Below, piece after piece: positions 19,401 through 27,316 of a DNA stretch of 64,000 bases. The DNA lies in NCBI GenBank assembly GCA_934525675.1, contig CAKSZH010000001.1:186001-250000 (forward strand). Direction: 5' to 3'. Both the position numbers and the translations under genes were made by a program. The notes below the pieces were generated by a model that searched no databases, was not told the origin of the DNA, and was given only the letters and a program-made list of their open reading frames with translations. This DNA is from an uncultured Eubacteriales bacterium. GTDB taxonomy: Bacteria > Bacillota > Clostridia > Oscillospirales > CAG-272. Position 1 is the first letter of the stretch, and each line of letters begins with the position of its first letter.

Positions 19401-19695
19401 TCTGGTGGGGGATGAGGTTGTAGCTCTGGAACACAAAGCCGATGGAATGGTTGCGGTAGGTGTCCCAATCGCGTGCAGTATAGCTTTTGGTGGATTTCCC
19501 GGCGATCTCCAGGTCGCCCGTCGTGTACTGATCCAACCCGCCGATGATGTTGAGCAGGGTGGTTTTTCCGCAGCCGGATGCACCGAGAATGGAGACAAAC
19601 TCATTCTTGCGGAAACGCAGATCAATGCCTTTCAGTGCATGAACGACCGTGTCGCCGGACCGATAATCCTTTCTGATATGATTGAGGGCAAGCAT
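16411..19695 (-). CDS. MacB/FtsX-type ABC transporter, ATPase fused to permease
   Basis: A 1094-residue fusion; ATG 19695 follows GGAGGATCAC. Residues 1-235 are a LolD/MacB-like ATPase with GASGCGKTT, MSGGQMQRV, LLADEPTGALD and the H-loop THNPEL. A first membrane helix lies near 285-310, followed by a very large extracellular part of about 640 residues with many charged and Tyr residues, then three helices ending in GLIPSKLAAKKDPVVALRSE, the FtsX-type signature. Such mechanotransmission pumps act on peptides or envelope lipids, often for antimicrobial peptide resistance. It follows the heterodimeric exporter pair on the same strand after a 120-bp gap and may be co-transcribed. Confidence 0.88.
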   Translation of the reverse strand: MLALNHIRKDYRSGDTVVHALKGIDLRFRKNEFVSILGASGCGKTTLLNIIGGLDQYTTGDLEIAGKSTKSYTARDWDTYRNHSIGFVFQSYNLIPHQTVLANVELALTLSGVSKSERRKRATAALERVGLGDQLHKKPNQMSGGQMQRVAIARALVNNPEILLADEPTGALDSQTSIQVMEILKEVSRDRLVIMVTHNPELAERYSSRIIRLHDGEVVGDSMPFSEEEERAELEASAKKAAESPDTVVSKGRKKRSSMSFFTAFSLSLNNLMTKKGRTFLTAFAGSIGIIGIALILSLSNGINNYIGIIQEDTLSSYPILINAEQNDMSSMISSMMGQKPENSEPHENDAVYSSPVMYQLMNSFFVPKVQKNNLALFKEHLESAEGDISEYVNAIQYGYDVSVNAYVKDPNGKFVKSDIMGLFNDMAGEDSLSSSYFSMVSSMSSSMSMLKVWEELIPEKSGKGINEMVKNQYDLVAGSWPTSKEEVVVVLGKNNELPDLVLYTLGLTDGEELSDAFYAALSGKEIEIKTSRWTYEDVLGITFRLITAADVYQYDETTGLYVDISENEALMNALLNKGLQLRVSGIVKPNPDATATSLSGYICYTNELTEYIMGKTEESPVVIAQQLPENKNRNVITGLPFEIGEDNKLTDEEKAQAFLDYVSGLSDEKKAQLYTSIVTTPTDAYLDEQIDKFLSDYESCSAEELVDIIATQFAGQLGYSEDVIRKTLSGYTKDELIALVTKTVKTYLASYYAKTQTALKIDPIVNTPTAEELAPYKQQILENLASRYLKEYFVRTVYTSSTALPAETINEYLKSLNDNELDKLVDRLAGEQATLMYEKYGAALQSDEQKNAKLAAALDELLAGSTEANRIAYYDAYVLKETVSSRTYEEVLSDLGVCDKDSPSSITIYPIDFASKEKIVAVKDAYNKQQTDAGHEENVITYTDYVAILMSSITTILNAVSGVLIAFVSISLIVSSIMIGIITYISVLERTKEIGVLRAIGASKRDISRVFNAETLLIGFTAGAIGILVTLVLCLPINALIHTLSGISSINAALPWVGGVVLVLLSMFFTFIAGLIPSKLAAKKDPVVALRSE

Positions 19696-19815
19696 GTGAT
19701 CCTCCTCTGTTTTTGAAACGATACTATATTTTACGCAAGGGATATAAACTGTCTGTGAACCGGGGAGGTGCTGACGTCAATGTTACCAAAGAAAGTGATT
19801 CCATTCATAATATTA

Positions 19816-21564
19816 TTATTTTTCAAACTGGCTGTTGTAAAGCACCGAGTAGAACCCACCCTTTTCGAGAAGTTCCCTGTGGGAACCCTGTTCGATGACG
19901 TTGCCGTCCTTCATGACGAGAATGACGTCCGCGTCCTCAATGGTAGAGAGCCGGTGCGCGACGATGAAGGAGGTCCGTCCCGCCATCATGGAGGCAAACG
20001 CCTTCTGAATCTTTTGTTCGGTGCGCGTGTCGATGGATGAGGTCGCCTCATCAAGAATAAGCATGGGCGGCAGGCAGAGCATGACGCGGGCGATGCAGAG
20101 AAGCTGTTTCTGTCCCTGTGACAGGCTTCCGCCGTCCTCGCCGATCATCGTGTCATATCCGTCCGGAAGCCGGCGGATGAAGCTGTCGGCGTGCGCGGCT
20201 TTGGCGGCGGCAACCATTTCCTCGTCGGTCGCGTCGGGCTTGCCGAAGCAGATGTTCTCCCGGATGGTTCCCGCGCGGAGCCAGGTCTCCTGGAGCACCA
20301 TGCCGAAGGAGGAACGTACAAAGGAGCGGGGAAGCTCACGCGTATTGTTGCCGTCCACGCTGATGGTGCCGGAATCCGGATCATAGAACCGCATGAGCAG
20401 GTTGATGACCGTCGTCTTGCCGCAGCCGGTCGGACCGACGATGGCGGCGCGTTCGCCGGGATGCAGATGCAGGTTGAAGTTTTCGATCAGCTTTTTCTGC
20501 TTGTCATAGGAGAAACAGACATTCTCAAGCGTGATTTCTCCCCGGACCTCGGGAGCGGGCGAGGGAAGTGCCGGGTCGGGGGACTCGGACGGCGTGTCGA
20601 TGAGTTCAAACAGACGTCCCGCGCAGGCAAGCGCGTTCTGCAGTTCGGTGATGACGCCGGAGATCTCGTTGAACGGCTTGGTATACTGGTTGGCATAGGT
20701 GAGGAAACAGGAAAGCTCGCCCACCGTGATTGCCGCCGCACCGCCGCCGACGCACATCATGGCGCCGGCAAAGGCAACGCCCGTGTACACAAGGCTGTTG
20801 ACAAACCGCGTGGACGGGTTGGTGAGGGAGGAGAAGAACAGTGCCTTGAGCGAAATTTTCTGGAGCCGGTTGTTGACCTCGTCAAAGGTTTCCTGGCTCT
20901 CGTCCTCCTGCCCGAACGCAAGCACGGTCTTGTGTCCTGCGATCATTTCGTCCGAATATGCGGTCTGCTCCGCGCGGGTCTCGGACTGTGCGCGGAAGAG
21001 CGAATAGGTCTTCTTGGCAATGAACGAAGCGACAAACAAAGAGAGCGGCGTGACGACCACGACGACCGCAGTGATCGCGGGGTTAATGGTCAGCATGAAG
21101 ACAATGGTGCCGACAATGGTCAGAACGCCGGTGAAGAACTGGGTAAAGCCCATGAGCAGACCGTCGGTGAACTGATCGACGTCGGAGATCACACGGCTGA
21201 CGGTCTCGCCGGTCGGATGCGCGTCCAGATAGGAGATGGGGAGCGTCTGGATCTTGTCAAACGCGTCCGATCGGAGCTGACGCACCACGCCGTAGGTCAT
21301 GCGGTTGTTGCAGACATTCATGAGCCACTGGGAGAGCGCGGTGCCGAGAATCATGATGACAGAACGGATCAGCAGCGGGGAAATCTTGTCGAATTCCCGC
21401 GCGGTAATGAGGTCGATGATATCACCGATGACGAGCGGCAGCCAGAGCGTAAGCAGTACCGTGACGGCGGCGAAAACGAGGGAAAGAATGAGACGCGGCG
21501 TTTCGTGCTTCAGATAACGGAGCACTTTGCGGAAAACGCCTTTTTGCGTTGTTTTGCGTTTCAT
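19816..21564 (-). CDS. Heterodimeric ABC exporter, subunit with consensus ATP site
   Basis: A 582-residue half transporter with six membrane helices (about 20-320) and a nucleotide-binding domain with GPTGCGKTT, LSQGQKQLL, LILDEATSSID (catalytic Glu present) and VAHRLST (His present). Its ATG overlaps the last four bases of the upstream half transporter (ATGA), so the two are translationally coupled and form a TM287/288-like heterodimer. Such exporters move drugs or peptides out of the cell. The signature motif has LSQGQ rather than LSGGQ. No strong terminator lies between it and the MacB-like gene. Confidence 0.9.
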   Translation of the reverse strand: MKRKTTQKGVFRKVLRYLKHETPRLILSLVFAAVTVLLTLWLPLVIGDIIDLITAREFDKISPLLIRSVIMILGTALSQWLMNVCNNRMTYGVVRQLRSDAFDKIQTLPISYLDAHPTGETVSRVISDVDQFTDGLLMGFTQFFTGVLTIVGTIVFMLTINPAITAVVVVVTPLSLFVASFIAKKTYSLFRAQSETRAEQTAYSDEMIAGHKTVLAFGQEDESQETFDEVNNRLQKISLKALFFSSLTNPSTRFVNSLVYTGVAFAGAMMCVGGGAAAITVGELSCFLTYANQYTKPFNEISGVITELQNALACAGRLFELIDTPSESPDPALPSPAPEVRGEITLENVCFSYDKQKKLIENFNLHLHPGERAAIVGPTGCGKTTVINLLMRFYDPDSGTISVDGNNTRELPRSFVRSSFGMVLQETWLRAGTIRENICFGKPDATDEEMVAAAKAAHADSFIRRLPDGYDTMIGEDGGSLSQGQKQLLCIARVMLCLPPMLILDEATSSIDTRTEQKIQKAFASMMAGRTSFIVAHRLSTIEDADVILVMKDGNVIEQGSHRELLEKGGFYSVLYNSQFEK

Positions 21565-23300
21565 GCGCGCATCCCCCCTTCCTTCTTATACTGGGAGCTG
21601 TGGATCTCCTCGTAGACCGGACAGTCGCGGAGCAATTCGTCATGAGTACCCGCTCCGACGGTCCTGCCGTCGTCCAGCACCAGAATGTGGTCCGCACTGC
21701 GGATGGAGGAGGTGCGCTGGGAAATGATGAAGACGGTGGGGGAATAATCGAGCGAGCGGAGCGCCTTGCGGAGCTTTGCGTCGGTGGCAAAGTCCAGTGC
21801 CGACGCGCTGTCATCAAGAATCAGGATTTCGGGACGGCGTACCAGTGCGCGCGCAATGGTGAGACGCTGACGCTGACCGCCGGAGAAGTTGCGTCCGTTT
21901 TGCTCCACGGGGGCATCCAGTCCGCCGGGCTTGGCTTCGACAAATTCCTTCGCCTGCGCCGTGTCCAGCGCCGCCCATAGTTCTTCGTCGGTCGCTTTGT
22001 CATTGCCCCAGAGCAAGTTGGAACGGATGGTTCCCTTGAAGAGCACCGCCTTCTGCGGGACGACGCCGATCTTTTGACGGAGCGTTTCGGTGTCATAGGT
22101 ACGGACATCCTGCCCGTCCACATAAACGTGACCTCGTGTCACGTCGTAGAAGCGGGGGATCAGGTTGACCAGCGTGGTTTTGCCGGATCCGGTGCCGCCG
22201 ATGATACCGACGGTATCGCCGGGGCGGGCGGTGAGTTCAATGTCCGAAAGTGATTCCTCTGCCGCGCCGCCGTAGGCGATGGACGCATGATTAAAACGGA
22301 CACGCGCCCCGCTTTTGTCAACGTTCTCGCCCTTCAGAGGCAGGGTTTCCATGCCGACCGGCAGGTCCAGCACCGAGGAGATACGGGAACCGCAGGCGGC
22401 AGCCTTGGTGACCGTGAAGATGGTATTCGCCAGCTTGATGAGCTCGACGAGAATCTGCCCCATGTAGTTGTAAAGCGCGAGCACGTCGCCGTCGGTCAGC
22501 CCCGTGCCGTTCGAAATTTCAAGGGAGCAGACCTGCATGAGCACAACCACACCGAGGTTGAGGATGGCGTAGGTCAGGGGATTCATGAGTGCGGAAATCT
22601 TGCCCACGAAATTCTGCATTCCGGTGTTGGCTTCGTTTGCACGGCGGAATGCCTCGGTTTCCTCTTTTTCCTTGTTGAACGCGCGGACAACGCGGACACC
22701 GTTGAGGTTTTCGCGGGTCACGCCGGTCACACGGTCAAGAAGCGACTGTACCTTGCGGTAGAGCGGGATGGTGCCGAGCATGATGCCGAACACCACGACG
22801 GCAAGCACCGGGATGGTTACGGCAAACACGGTTCCCGCGCGGGTGTTGATGAGAAACGCCGCGATCATGGAGCCGAACACGATGATGGGAGAACGGAGAA
22901 ACAGGCGGAGCACCATGTTCACGCCGTTCTGAAGCTGGTTGATATCGCTTGACATACGCGTGATGAGCGTGGAGGTGCCGATGCGGTCGGTCTCGGAGTA
23001 GGACAGCTTCTGGATATGCGAAAACAGGGCGGAACGAAGCCCCGTCGCAAATCCGACTGCCGCCTTGGCGGCGAAGTACTGCGCAATAACGGCGCAGATA
23101 AGCCCCAGTACGCCGAATCCGACCATCAGCAGACTGAGCTGCCAGATCAGCGTCTTGTTGCCTTTTCCGATGCCGTCGTTGACGATAAACCGGATGACGA
23201 TCGGCACGAGCAGATCAAACACCGCTTCCAGCAGCTTGAAGAAGGGGGCAAGAAAGGATTCTTTTTTATAATCCTTCAGAAAACGAAAGAGCTTTTTCAT
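21561..23300 (-). CDS. Heterodimeric ABC exporter, subunit with degenerate ATP site
   Basis: A 579-residue half transporter. The nucleotide-binding domain has GGTGSGKTT and FSGGQRQRL, but Walker B ends LDDSASALD (Asp in place of catalytic Glu) and the H-loop reads ISQRTSS (Gln in place of His). This is the degenerate half of heterodimeric exporters such as TM287/288, BmrCD and LmrCD, in which only one site hydrolyses ATP. The start at ATG 23300 lies behind GGAGGGTAC. It overlaps its partner by four bases. Confidence 0.9.
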   Translation of the reverse strand: MKKLFRFLKDYKKESFLAPFFKLLEAVFDLLVPIVIRFIVNDGIGKGNKTLIWQLSLLMVGFGVLGLICAVIAQYFAAKAAVGFATGLRSALFSHIQKLSYSETDRIGTSTLITRMSSDINQLQNGVNMVLRLFLRSPIIVFGSMIAAFLINTRAGTVFAVTIPVLAVVVFGIMLGTIPLYRKVQSLLDRVTGVTRENLNGVRVVRAFNKEKEETEAFRRANEANTGMQNFVGKISALMNPLTYAILNLGVVVLMQVCSLEISNGTGLTDGDVLALYNYMGQILVELIKLANTIFTVTKAAACGSRISSVLDLPVGMETLPLKGENVDKSGARVRFNHASIAYGGAAEESLSDIELTARPGDTVGIIGGTGSGKTTLVNLIPRFYDVTRGHVYVDGQDVRTYDTETLRQKIGVVPQKAVLFKGTIRSNLLWGNDKATDEELWAALDTAQAKEFVEAKPGGLDAPVEQNGRNFSGGQRQRLTIARALVRRPEILILDDSASALDFATDAKLRKALRSLDYSPTVFIISQRTSSIRSADHILVLDDGRTVGAGTHDELLRDCPVYEEIHSSQYKKEGGMRA

Positions 23301-23338
23301 AAAGCGAAAGTACCCTCCGGTGAATACAGGATCGGTTT

Positions 23339-23367
23339 ATTATACCACAAATTCCCCGGAAGTTCAC
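23339..23367 (-). promoter_or_regulatory. Promoter of the ABC exporter operon
   Basis: Minus strand: TATAAT (23344-23339), with GTGAAC 17 nt upstream as a weak -35 box. Confidence 0.5.
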
Positions 23368-23403
23368 GTTTTTCGGGAAAAAGTAACGATTTTCCGGGAA
23401 TTG

Positions 23404-23432
23404 TTGCAAAATGTCAACAGATGTGGTACAAT
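23404..23432 (+). promoter_or_regulatory. Promoter of the TIM-barrel gene
   Basis: TTGCAA (23404-23409), 17 nt, TACAAT (23427-23432). It would give a leader of about 165 nt in which I see no known riboswitch. Confidence 0.6.
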
Positions 23433-23606
23433 ACTGACATAAGAAAGACGGGGCAGGAACGGTTGCGGAACAGAACCGCGGCAGGGGGGCTGACCGGTTG
23501 CCGGGGCGGAACCTTGTTCTTCGTTTCGGTTACATTATTATATGTGCGGCAGTACCGTAAGCAATTATCGTTAGAATACGAAACCGCCGGCGGAAAGGAC
23601 AGAATT

Positions 23607-24446
23607 TTGCGTAAGATCGGAATGAACCTCGGTGCCTATCCGGAAATGGACCGCAAAGAGGATATCGCATATCTCAAATGGGCGGGCTTTGACGCGACCT
23701 TTGTTTATTATTTTCACCGCGAGGACGCAAAGCTGATCCGTCAGACGGCGGAATGGCTTGACGCCGCCGGGATTACGCTCGACACCATTCACGCGCCGTT
23801 CTGGGGTGTCAACGGACTGTGGCGCGACGGGGAAGAGGCGGAGAAGTATTTTGCCGAATTGCAGGACAGCATCCTGCTGGCATCGGAATGCCGCGTGCCG
23901 ACGGTCGTCATGCACTTAAGCTCCGGCGACCACCCGCCGTACCTCAATGAAAAGGGCTTTTCACGGATTGATCTGCTCGTGCAATCGGCACGGGACAAAG
24001 GCATCCGCGTCGCCTTTGAGAATCAGCGCAAGATCGCCAATCTTGCTTACGTCATGGAGCGTTATGAGAATGACCCGGCAGTCGGCTTCTGCTGGGATGT
24101 AGGACATGAGAAGTGCCTGTCCGGCGGATGGGAGTATATGCCCATGTTCGGAGATCGCCTTGCCGCGCTTCACATCCACGACAATCCCTGCCGTCACAAC
24201 GAGGATCTGCATATGATTCCCGGCGACGGAATAATAGATTACCGCCGCATGGCGGAACTGATCCGGGAATCCGGGTATACGGGAACCCTCATGCTGGAGC
24301 TGATGGAAAAGCCGAGCGGAAAATACGACGGGCTTACCCCGGAGGAATATTATTCCCGTGCCTACGCCGCTGCGGTTCGCCTGTGGACGCTGACCGACGG
24401 GGAAAGGGAATCCGGGAGACCCTCTCCGGATCTGCCGGAAACATAA
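23607..24446 (+). CDS. Sugar phosphate isomerase/epimerase-like TIM-barrel protein
   Basis: A 279-residue protein of the xylose isomerase-like TIM-barrel (AP_endonuc_2) family. TTG 23607 is chosen because GGAAAGGAC lies 6 nt upstream; the ATG five codons later is too far from it. Conserved metal-site residues appear in order: HAPFWG, a Glu in VAFENQRK, CWDVGHE, LHIHDN and LMLELME near the end. The family binds a divalent metal and moves hydrogen between carbons of sugars or inositols; the substrate is not predictable. It is a single gene ending at a clear terminator. Confidence 0.8.
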   Translation: MRKIGMNLGAYPEMDRKEDIAYLKWAGFDATFVYYFHREDAKLIRQTAEWLDAAGITLDTIHAPFWGVNGLWRDGEEAEKYFAELQDSILLASECRVPTVVMHLSSGDHPPYLNEKGFSRIDLLVQSARDKGIRVAFENQRKIANLAYVMERYENDPAVGFCWDVGHEKCLSGGWEYMPMFGDRLAALHIHDNPCRHNEDLHMIPGDGIIDYRRMAELIRESGYTGTLMLELMEKPSGKYDGLTPEEYYSRAYAAAVRLWTLTDGERESGRPSPDLPET

Positions 24447-24453
24447 TAAGGAT

Positions 24454-24488
24454 AAGCGCACAGCGGCTTGCCGCTGTGCGCTTTCTTT
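24454..24488 (+). terminator. Terminator of the TIM-barrel gene
   Basis: AAGCGCACAGCGG, loop CTTG, CCGCTGTGCGCTT, then TCTTT. Confidence 0.85.
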
Positions 24489-24673
24489 GGTACCCGGAAA
24501 TGTGCCCGGGTCCACCGGTCGTCGTATGTTTTGCCGTCGTTTTTGTGCCGGGGAGCGTGTTGCGTCGTCGTTGCTTTTAATGCGGATGCCCCCGTGTGCT
24601 TTTCCTGTTGTTGCGCGTCCCACGTTTCATTGTTTGCTTTTTTTTGCTTTGCCGATTGCCTTGTAACCCCTTG

Positions 24674-25369
24674 TCAGCAGATTCCCGACGGCTCCATGGC
24701 GTCGCGCAGTTTTTCGAGCGCCGCCTTTTCGATCCGGCTGACATAGGAACGCGAAATACCGAGCCGCGTCGCAACCTCCCGTTGGGTTTCCGCGCGAAGC
24801 CCGTGCAGACCGTACCGGAGCAGAATGATCTGCCGCTCCCGCTGTGTGAGGAGGGAATCCACCAGACGCAGCATTTTGGCTGTCTGCATTTTTGCGTCCA
24901 GATCCTCCGCCAGATTGTCCTCGGTACTGATGACATCCATATAGGTCAGGGGATTGCCGTCGCGGTCCACGTCGATCGTCTCGTTGATCGATACCTCCTG
25001 CGACAGTTTCTTCCCGGCACGGAAGTGCATGAGAATTTCGTTCTGGATACATTTTGCACCATAGGTGGCAAAATGCGCGCCGTTTTCGATGCGGAAGGTA
25101 TCCACCGCCTTGACCAGTCCGATGGTGCCGATGGAAATGAGGTCCTCCGGATTCCTGCCGGAGGAATAGTACTTGCGGACAATGTGGGAGACCAGCCGCA
25201 GATTGTGCAGGATCAGCTTCTGGCGGGCATCCTTGTCCCCGTTTCCCGCTCGGATAAAATATTCCCGTTCCTCGCTCCGGGAAAGAGGCGGCGGAAAATT
25301 CTGTGGTGTTCCGATGCCGAGCGTGATGTGAAGCAGCTTTGTGATGACAGACAGCAAATAGGACAGCAT
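24674..25369 (-). CDS. sigK: RNA polymerase sporulation sigma factor SigK
   Basis: A 231-residue sigma-70 family factor with a short hydrophobic pro-sequence-like N terminus (SYLLSVITKLLHITLGI), region 2 (RLVSHIVRKYYSSGRNPEDLISIGTIGLVKAV...), EVSINETIDVDRDGNPL before region 3, and a region 4 helix-turn-helix (TQREVATRLGISRSYVSRIEKAAL). In spore formers SigK directs late mother-cell genes after cleavage of the pro-sequence. The gene is uninterrupted, so no skin element splits it. ATG 25369 follows GGAGGGATCAT. A CATATAAT box at 25400-25393 resembles a SigE-type -10, which would fit its known control. Confidence 0.92.
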   Translation of the reverse strand: MLSYLLSVITKLLHITLGIGTPQNFPPPLSRSEEREYFIRAGNGDKDARQKLILHNLRLVSHIVRKYYSSGRNPEDLISIGTIGLVKAVDTFRIENGAHFATYGAKCIQNEILMHFRAGKKLSQEVSINETIDVDRDGNPLTYMDVISTEDNLAEDLDAKMQTAKMLRLVDSLLTQRERQIILLRYGLHGLRAETQREVATRLGISRSYVSRIEKAALEKLRDAMEPSGIC

Positions 25370-25417
25370 ATGATCCCTCCGTTTCTTTTGCCATTATATG
25401 CGCAGGTACGGATTTAC

Positions 25418-25447
25418 TTGACAATGCCGCCCCCTTTGTGGTATACT
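25418..25447 (+). promoter_or_regulatory. Promoter of the YitT-family gene
   Basis: TTGACA (25418-25423), 18 nt, TATACT (25442-25447). Confidence 0.8.
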
Positions 25448-25510
25448 GTCAGCAGATATTTTTGCGTCTGTCAGGATAGGCAGGCGCAGTTTTTCGGAGG
25501 ATCTGATGGA

Positions 25511-26371
25511 ATGAAGCTCAATCGGAAAACAGTGTTTGATTACGTGATCGTCGTGGTCGGAAATATTCTGTATGCGCTCGCTGTGGTTCTCTTTCTGGAG
25601 CCGAGCGGACTGATCACGGGAGGCGCGACGGGCGTTGCGCTGTTTTTCAACCGCTGGATCGGGGTCCCGGTTTCATGGGTGCTGTTCGGCATCAACGTCG
25701 TCATGTTCATCATCGGTTTTATCTTCCTCGGCAAACGGTTTGCTCTTCAGACGGGAATCAGTACCTTTCTGATTCCGGTCGCTGTCAATGTGTTTGAACG
25801 TCTGTTTTCCGGCTTTGTTCTGACGGATGATATTTTCCTTTGTACGCTGTTCGGCGGACTTGGTATCGGTATCTCCGTCGGTATGGTTATCCGTGTCGGT
25901 GCATCAACGGGCGGTCTCGATATTCCTCCGATCCTGCTTCAGAAATACTGCCGGATTCCCGTGGCGTGGGGTATGTGGGTGATCGATATTCTGGTACTGT
26001 TCCTCCAGGCGATGTTCTGTGACCGCAAGTGCCTTCTGTACGGCATTGTCATGGTCATCATTTACTCCGTTGTCCTTGACAGGGTCATGACCATCGGCAA
26101 CAGCCGCGTGGAGGTCAAGGTGGTCAGCGAGAAATGCCATGAGATTGCCGACGTGATCCGCACCAAGCTCGACCGTGGTGTGACGTTTCTGGAAGCCAGA
26201 ACCGGGTATCTCCAGCATGAAACGGAGGTCGTGTTCAGTGTGGTTTCCGCGAGAGAACTTGCGAAGCTCGAGAAAATGATTCTTCAGATCGATCCGAGCG
26301 CGTTTCTGATTGTCAGCCGGGTATCCGGCGTCAGCGGGCGCGGGTTTTCCAAGGAAAAGAAATATCTTTGA
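25511..26371 (+). CDS. YitT family membrane protein
   Basis: A 286-residue protein with five or six membrane helices (about 10-190) followed by a cytosolic DUF2179 domain (VEVKVVSEKCHEIADVI...RGVTFLEARTGYL...). The helix 2 motif PSGLITGGATGVAL and GASTGGLDI are typical of YitT. Its biochemical role is not established. GGAGG lies 10 nt before ATG 25511. A tiny ATGGAATGA frame overlaps the start and could couple or reduce translation. The SDR gene follows after 51 bases and may share the transcript. Confidence 0.88.
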   Translation: MKLNRKTVFDYVIVVVGNILYALAVVLFLEPSGLITGGATGVALFFNRWIGVPVSWVLFGINVVMFIIGFIFLGKRFALQTGISTFLIPVAVNVFERLFSGFVLTDDIFLCTLFGGLGIGISVGMVIRVGASTGGLDIPPILLQKYCRIPVAWGMWVIDILVLFLQAMFCDRKCLLYGIVMVIIYSVVLDRVMTIGNSRVEVKVVSEKCHEIADVIRTKLDRGVTFLEARTGYLQHETEVVFSVVSARELAKLEKMILQIDPSAFLIVSRVSGVSGRGFSKEKKYL

Positions 26372-26422
26372 TTTCGGTGCGGAAGTGGGAATCCGCGGAG
26401 ATACCGAGGAAGGGAAGATACG

Positions 26423-27181
26423 ATGAATATTGCTATCGTTACGGGAGCCTCTTCCGGAATGGGAAGGGAATTCGTCAAACAGCTGGACCGGGACGAGATC
26501 TTTGATGAGATCTGGGTGATTGCCCGCCGCCGCGACAGGCTGGAGGCGTTGGCAGATACCACGCGTGCAAAAATCCGTCCGGTACCGCTGGATCTTGCGG
26601 ACGCTTCTTGCATGGAAACATATGCGGCGCTTCTGGAAAAAGAAAAGCCGGATGTCCGCGTCCTCGTCTGCGCGAGCGGGTACGGCAGATTCGGTGCCGT
26701 CACGGAGATTCCTCTCGCGGTACAGACCGGCATGATCGACCTCAATGTCAGGGCGCTCACAGAGATGACCTACCTGACGCTTCCGTATATGAAGTCCGGC
26801 GCGCGTATTTTCGAGCTTGGCTCCCTGTCTGCGTTCCAGCCGGTCCCTTATATCTGCGTGTACGGCGCAACCAAGGCGTATGTGCTCAGCTTTTCCCGTG
26901 CGCTCGGCGTGGAGCTTGCTCCCCGCGGGATCCGCGTGATGGCGGTCTGCCCCGGATGGGTGAAAACCGAGTTTTTCGACCGCGCGGTAACGGACGATAC
27001 CATTACATATTACAACCGTTATTATACCGCGGAGGAAGTGGTTACGCGTGCCATGCGTGACATGAAGAAGGGAAAGGATGTCTCGGTCTGCGGAAAGCAG
27101 ATCCGCGCACAGGTGTTGCTGACCAAATTGCTTCCGCATAGACTGGTAATGAAGATTTGGTGTCGCCAGCAGAAAAAGTAA
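26423..27181 (+). CDS. SDR family NAD(P)-dependent oxidoreductase
   Basis: A 252-residue short-chain dehydrogenase; ATG 26423 follows GGAAGGGAAG. The N terminus has the cofactor motif TGASSGMG (residues 8-15); the catalytic set is the Ser in LGSLSAF and YGATK (Tyr/Lys), with CPGWVKT after it. An Arg pair (ARRRDR) after strand 2 suggests NADP(H) preference. The C-terminal tail is basic and amphipathic. The substrate cannot be told. It lies downstream of the YitT gene on the same strand. Confidence 0.9.
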   Translation: MNIAIVTGASSGMGREFVKQLDRDEIFDEIWVIARRRDRLEALADTTRAKIRPVPLDLADASCMETYAALLEKEKPDVRVLVCASGYGRFGAVTEIPLAVQTGMIDLNVRALTEMTYLTLPYMKSGARIFELGSLSAFQPVPYICVYGATKAYVLSFSRALGVELAPRGIRVMAVCPGWVKTEFFDRAVTDDTITYYNRYYTAEEVVTRAMRDMKKGKDVSVCGKQIRAQVLLTKLLPHRLVMKIWCRQQKK

Positions 27182-27234
27182 CTATAAATATCCGGAAATT
27201 CCTTACTTTTTTGATGATTTTCACTTAATCGGAC

Positions 27235-27263
27235 TTGAAAAGTTCATATTTGTGTGCTAAGAT
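27235..27263 (+). promoter_or_regulatory. Promoter of the repeat lipoprotein
   Basis: TTGAAA (27235-27240), 17 nt, TAAGAT (27258-27263), followed by a short AT-rich leader and GGAGGGAAC at the start codon. Confidence 0.75.
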
Positions 27264-27316
27264 AATGATACCATACGGGGAAAGCCCGTAAATATTTCAA
27301 TAATGGAGGGAACACC

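Larger units (their letters stand above)
23301..23606. other. Divergent intergenic region
   Basis: These 306 bases hold the back-to-back promoters of the ABC exporter operon and of the TIM-barrel gene. The long plus-strand leader is GC-rich, then AT-rich, with no recognised element. Confidence 0.5.

Noticed and set aside
16567..19716. 1049-codon plus-strand frame opposite the MacB-like gene
   Set aside because: Antisense shadow of a gene with clear ABC and FtsX motifs.
24674..25369. Skin-type element splitting sigK
   Set aside because: The frame is continuous through regions 2 to 4, so no insertion is present.
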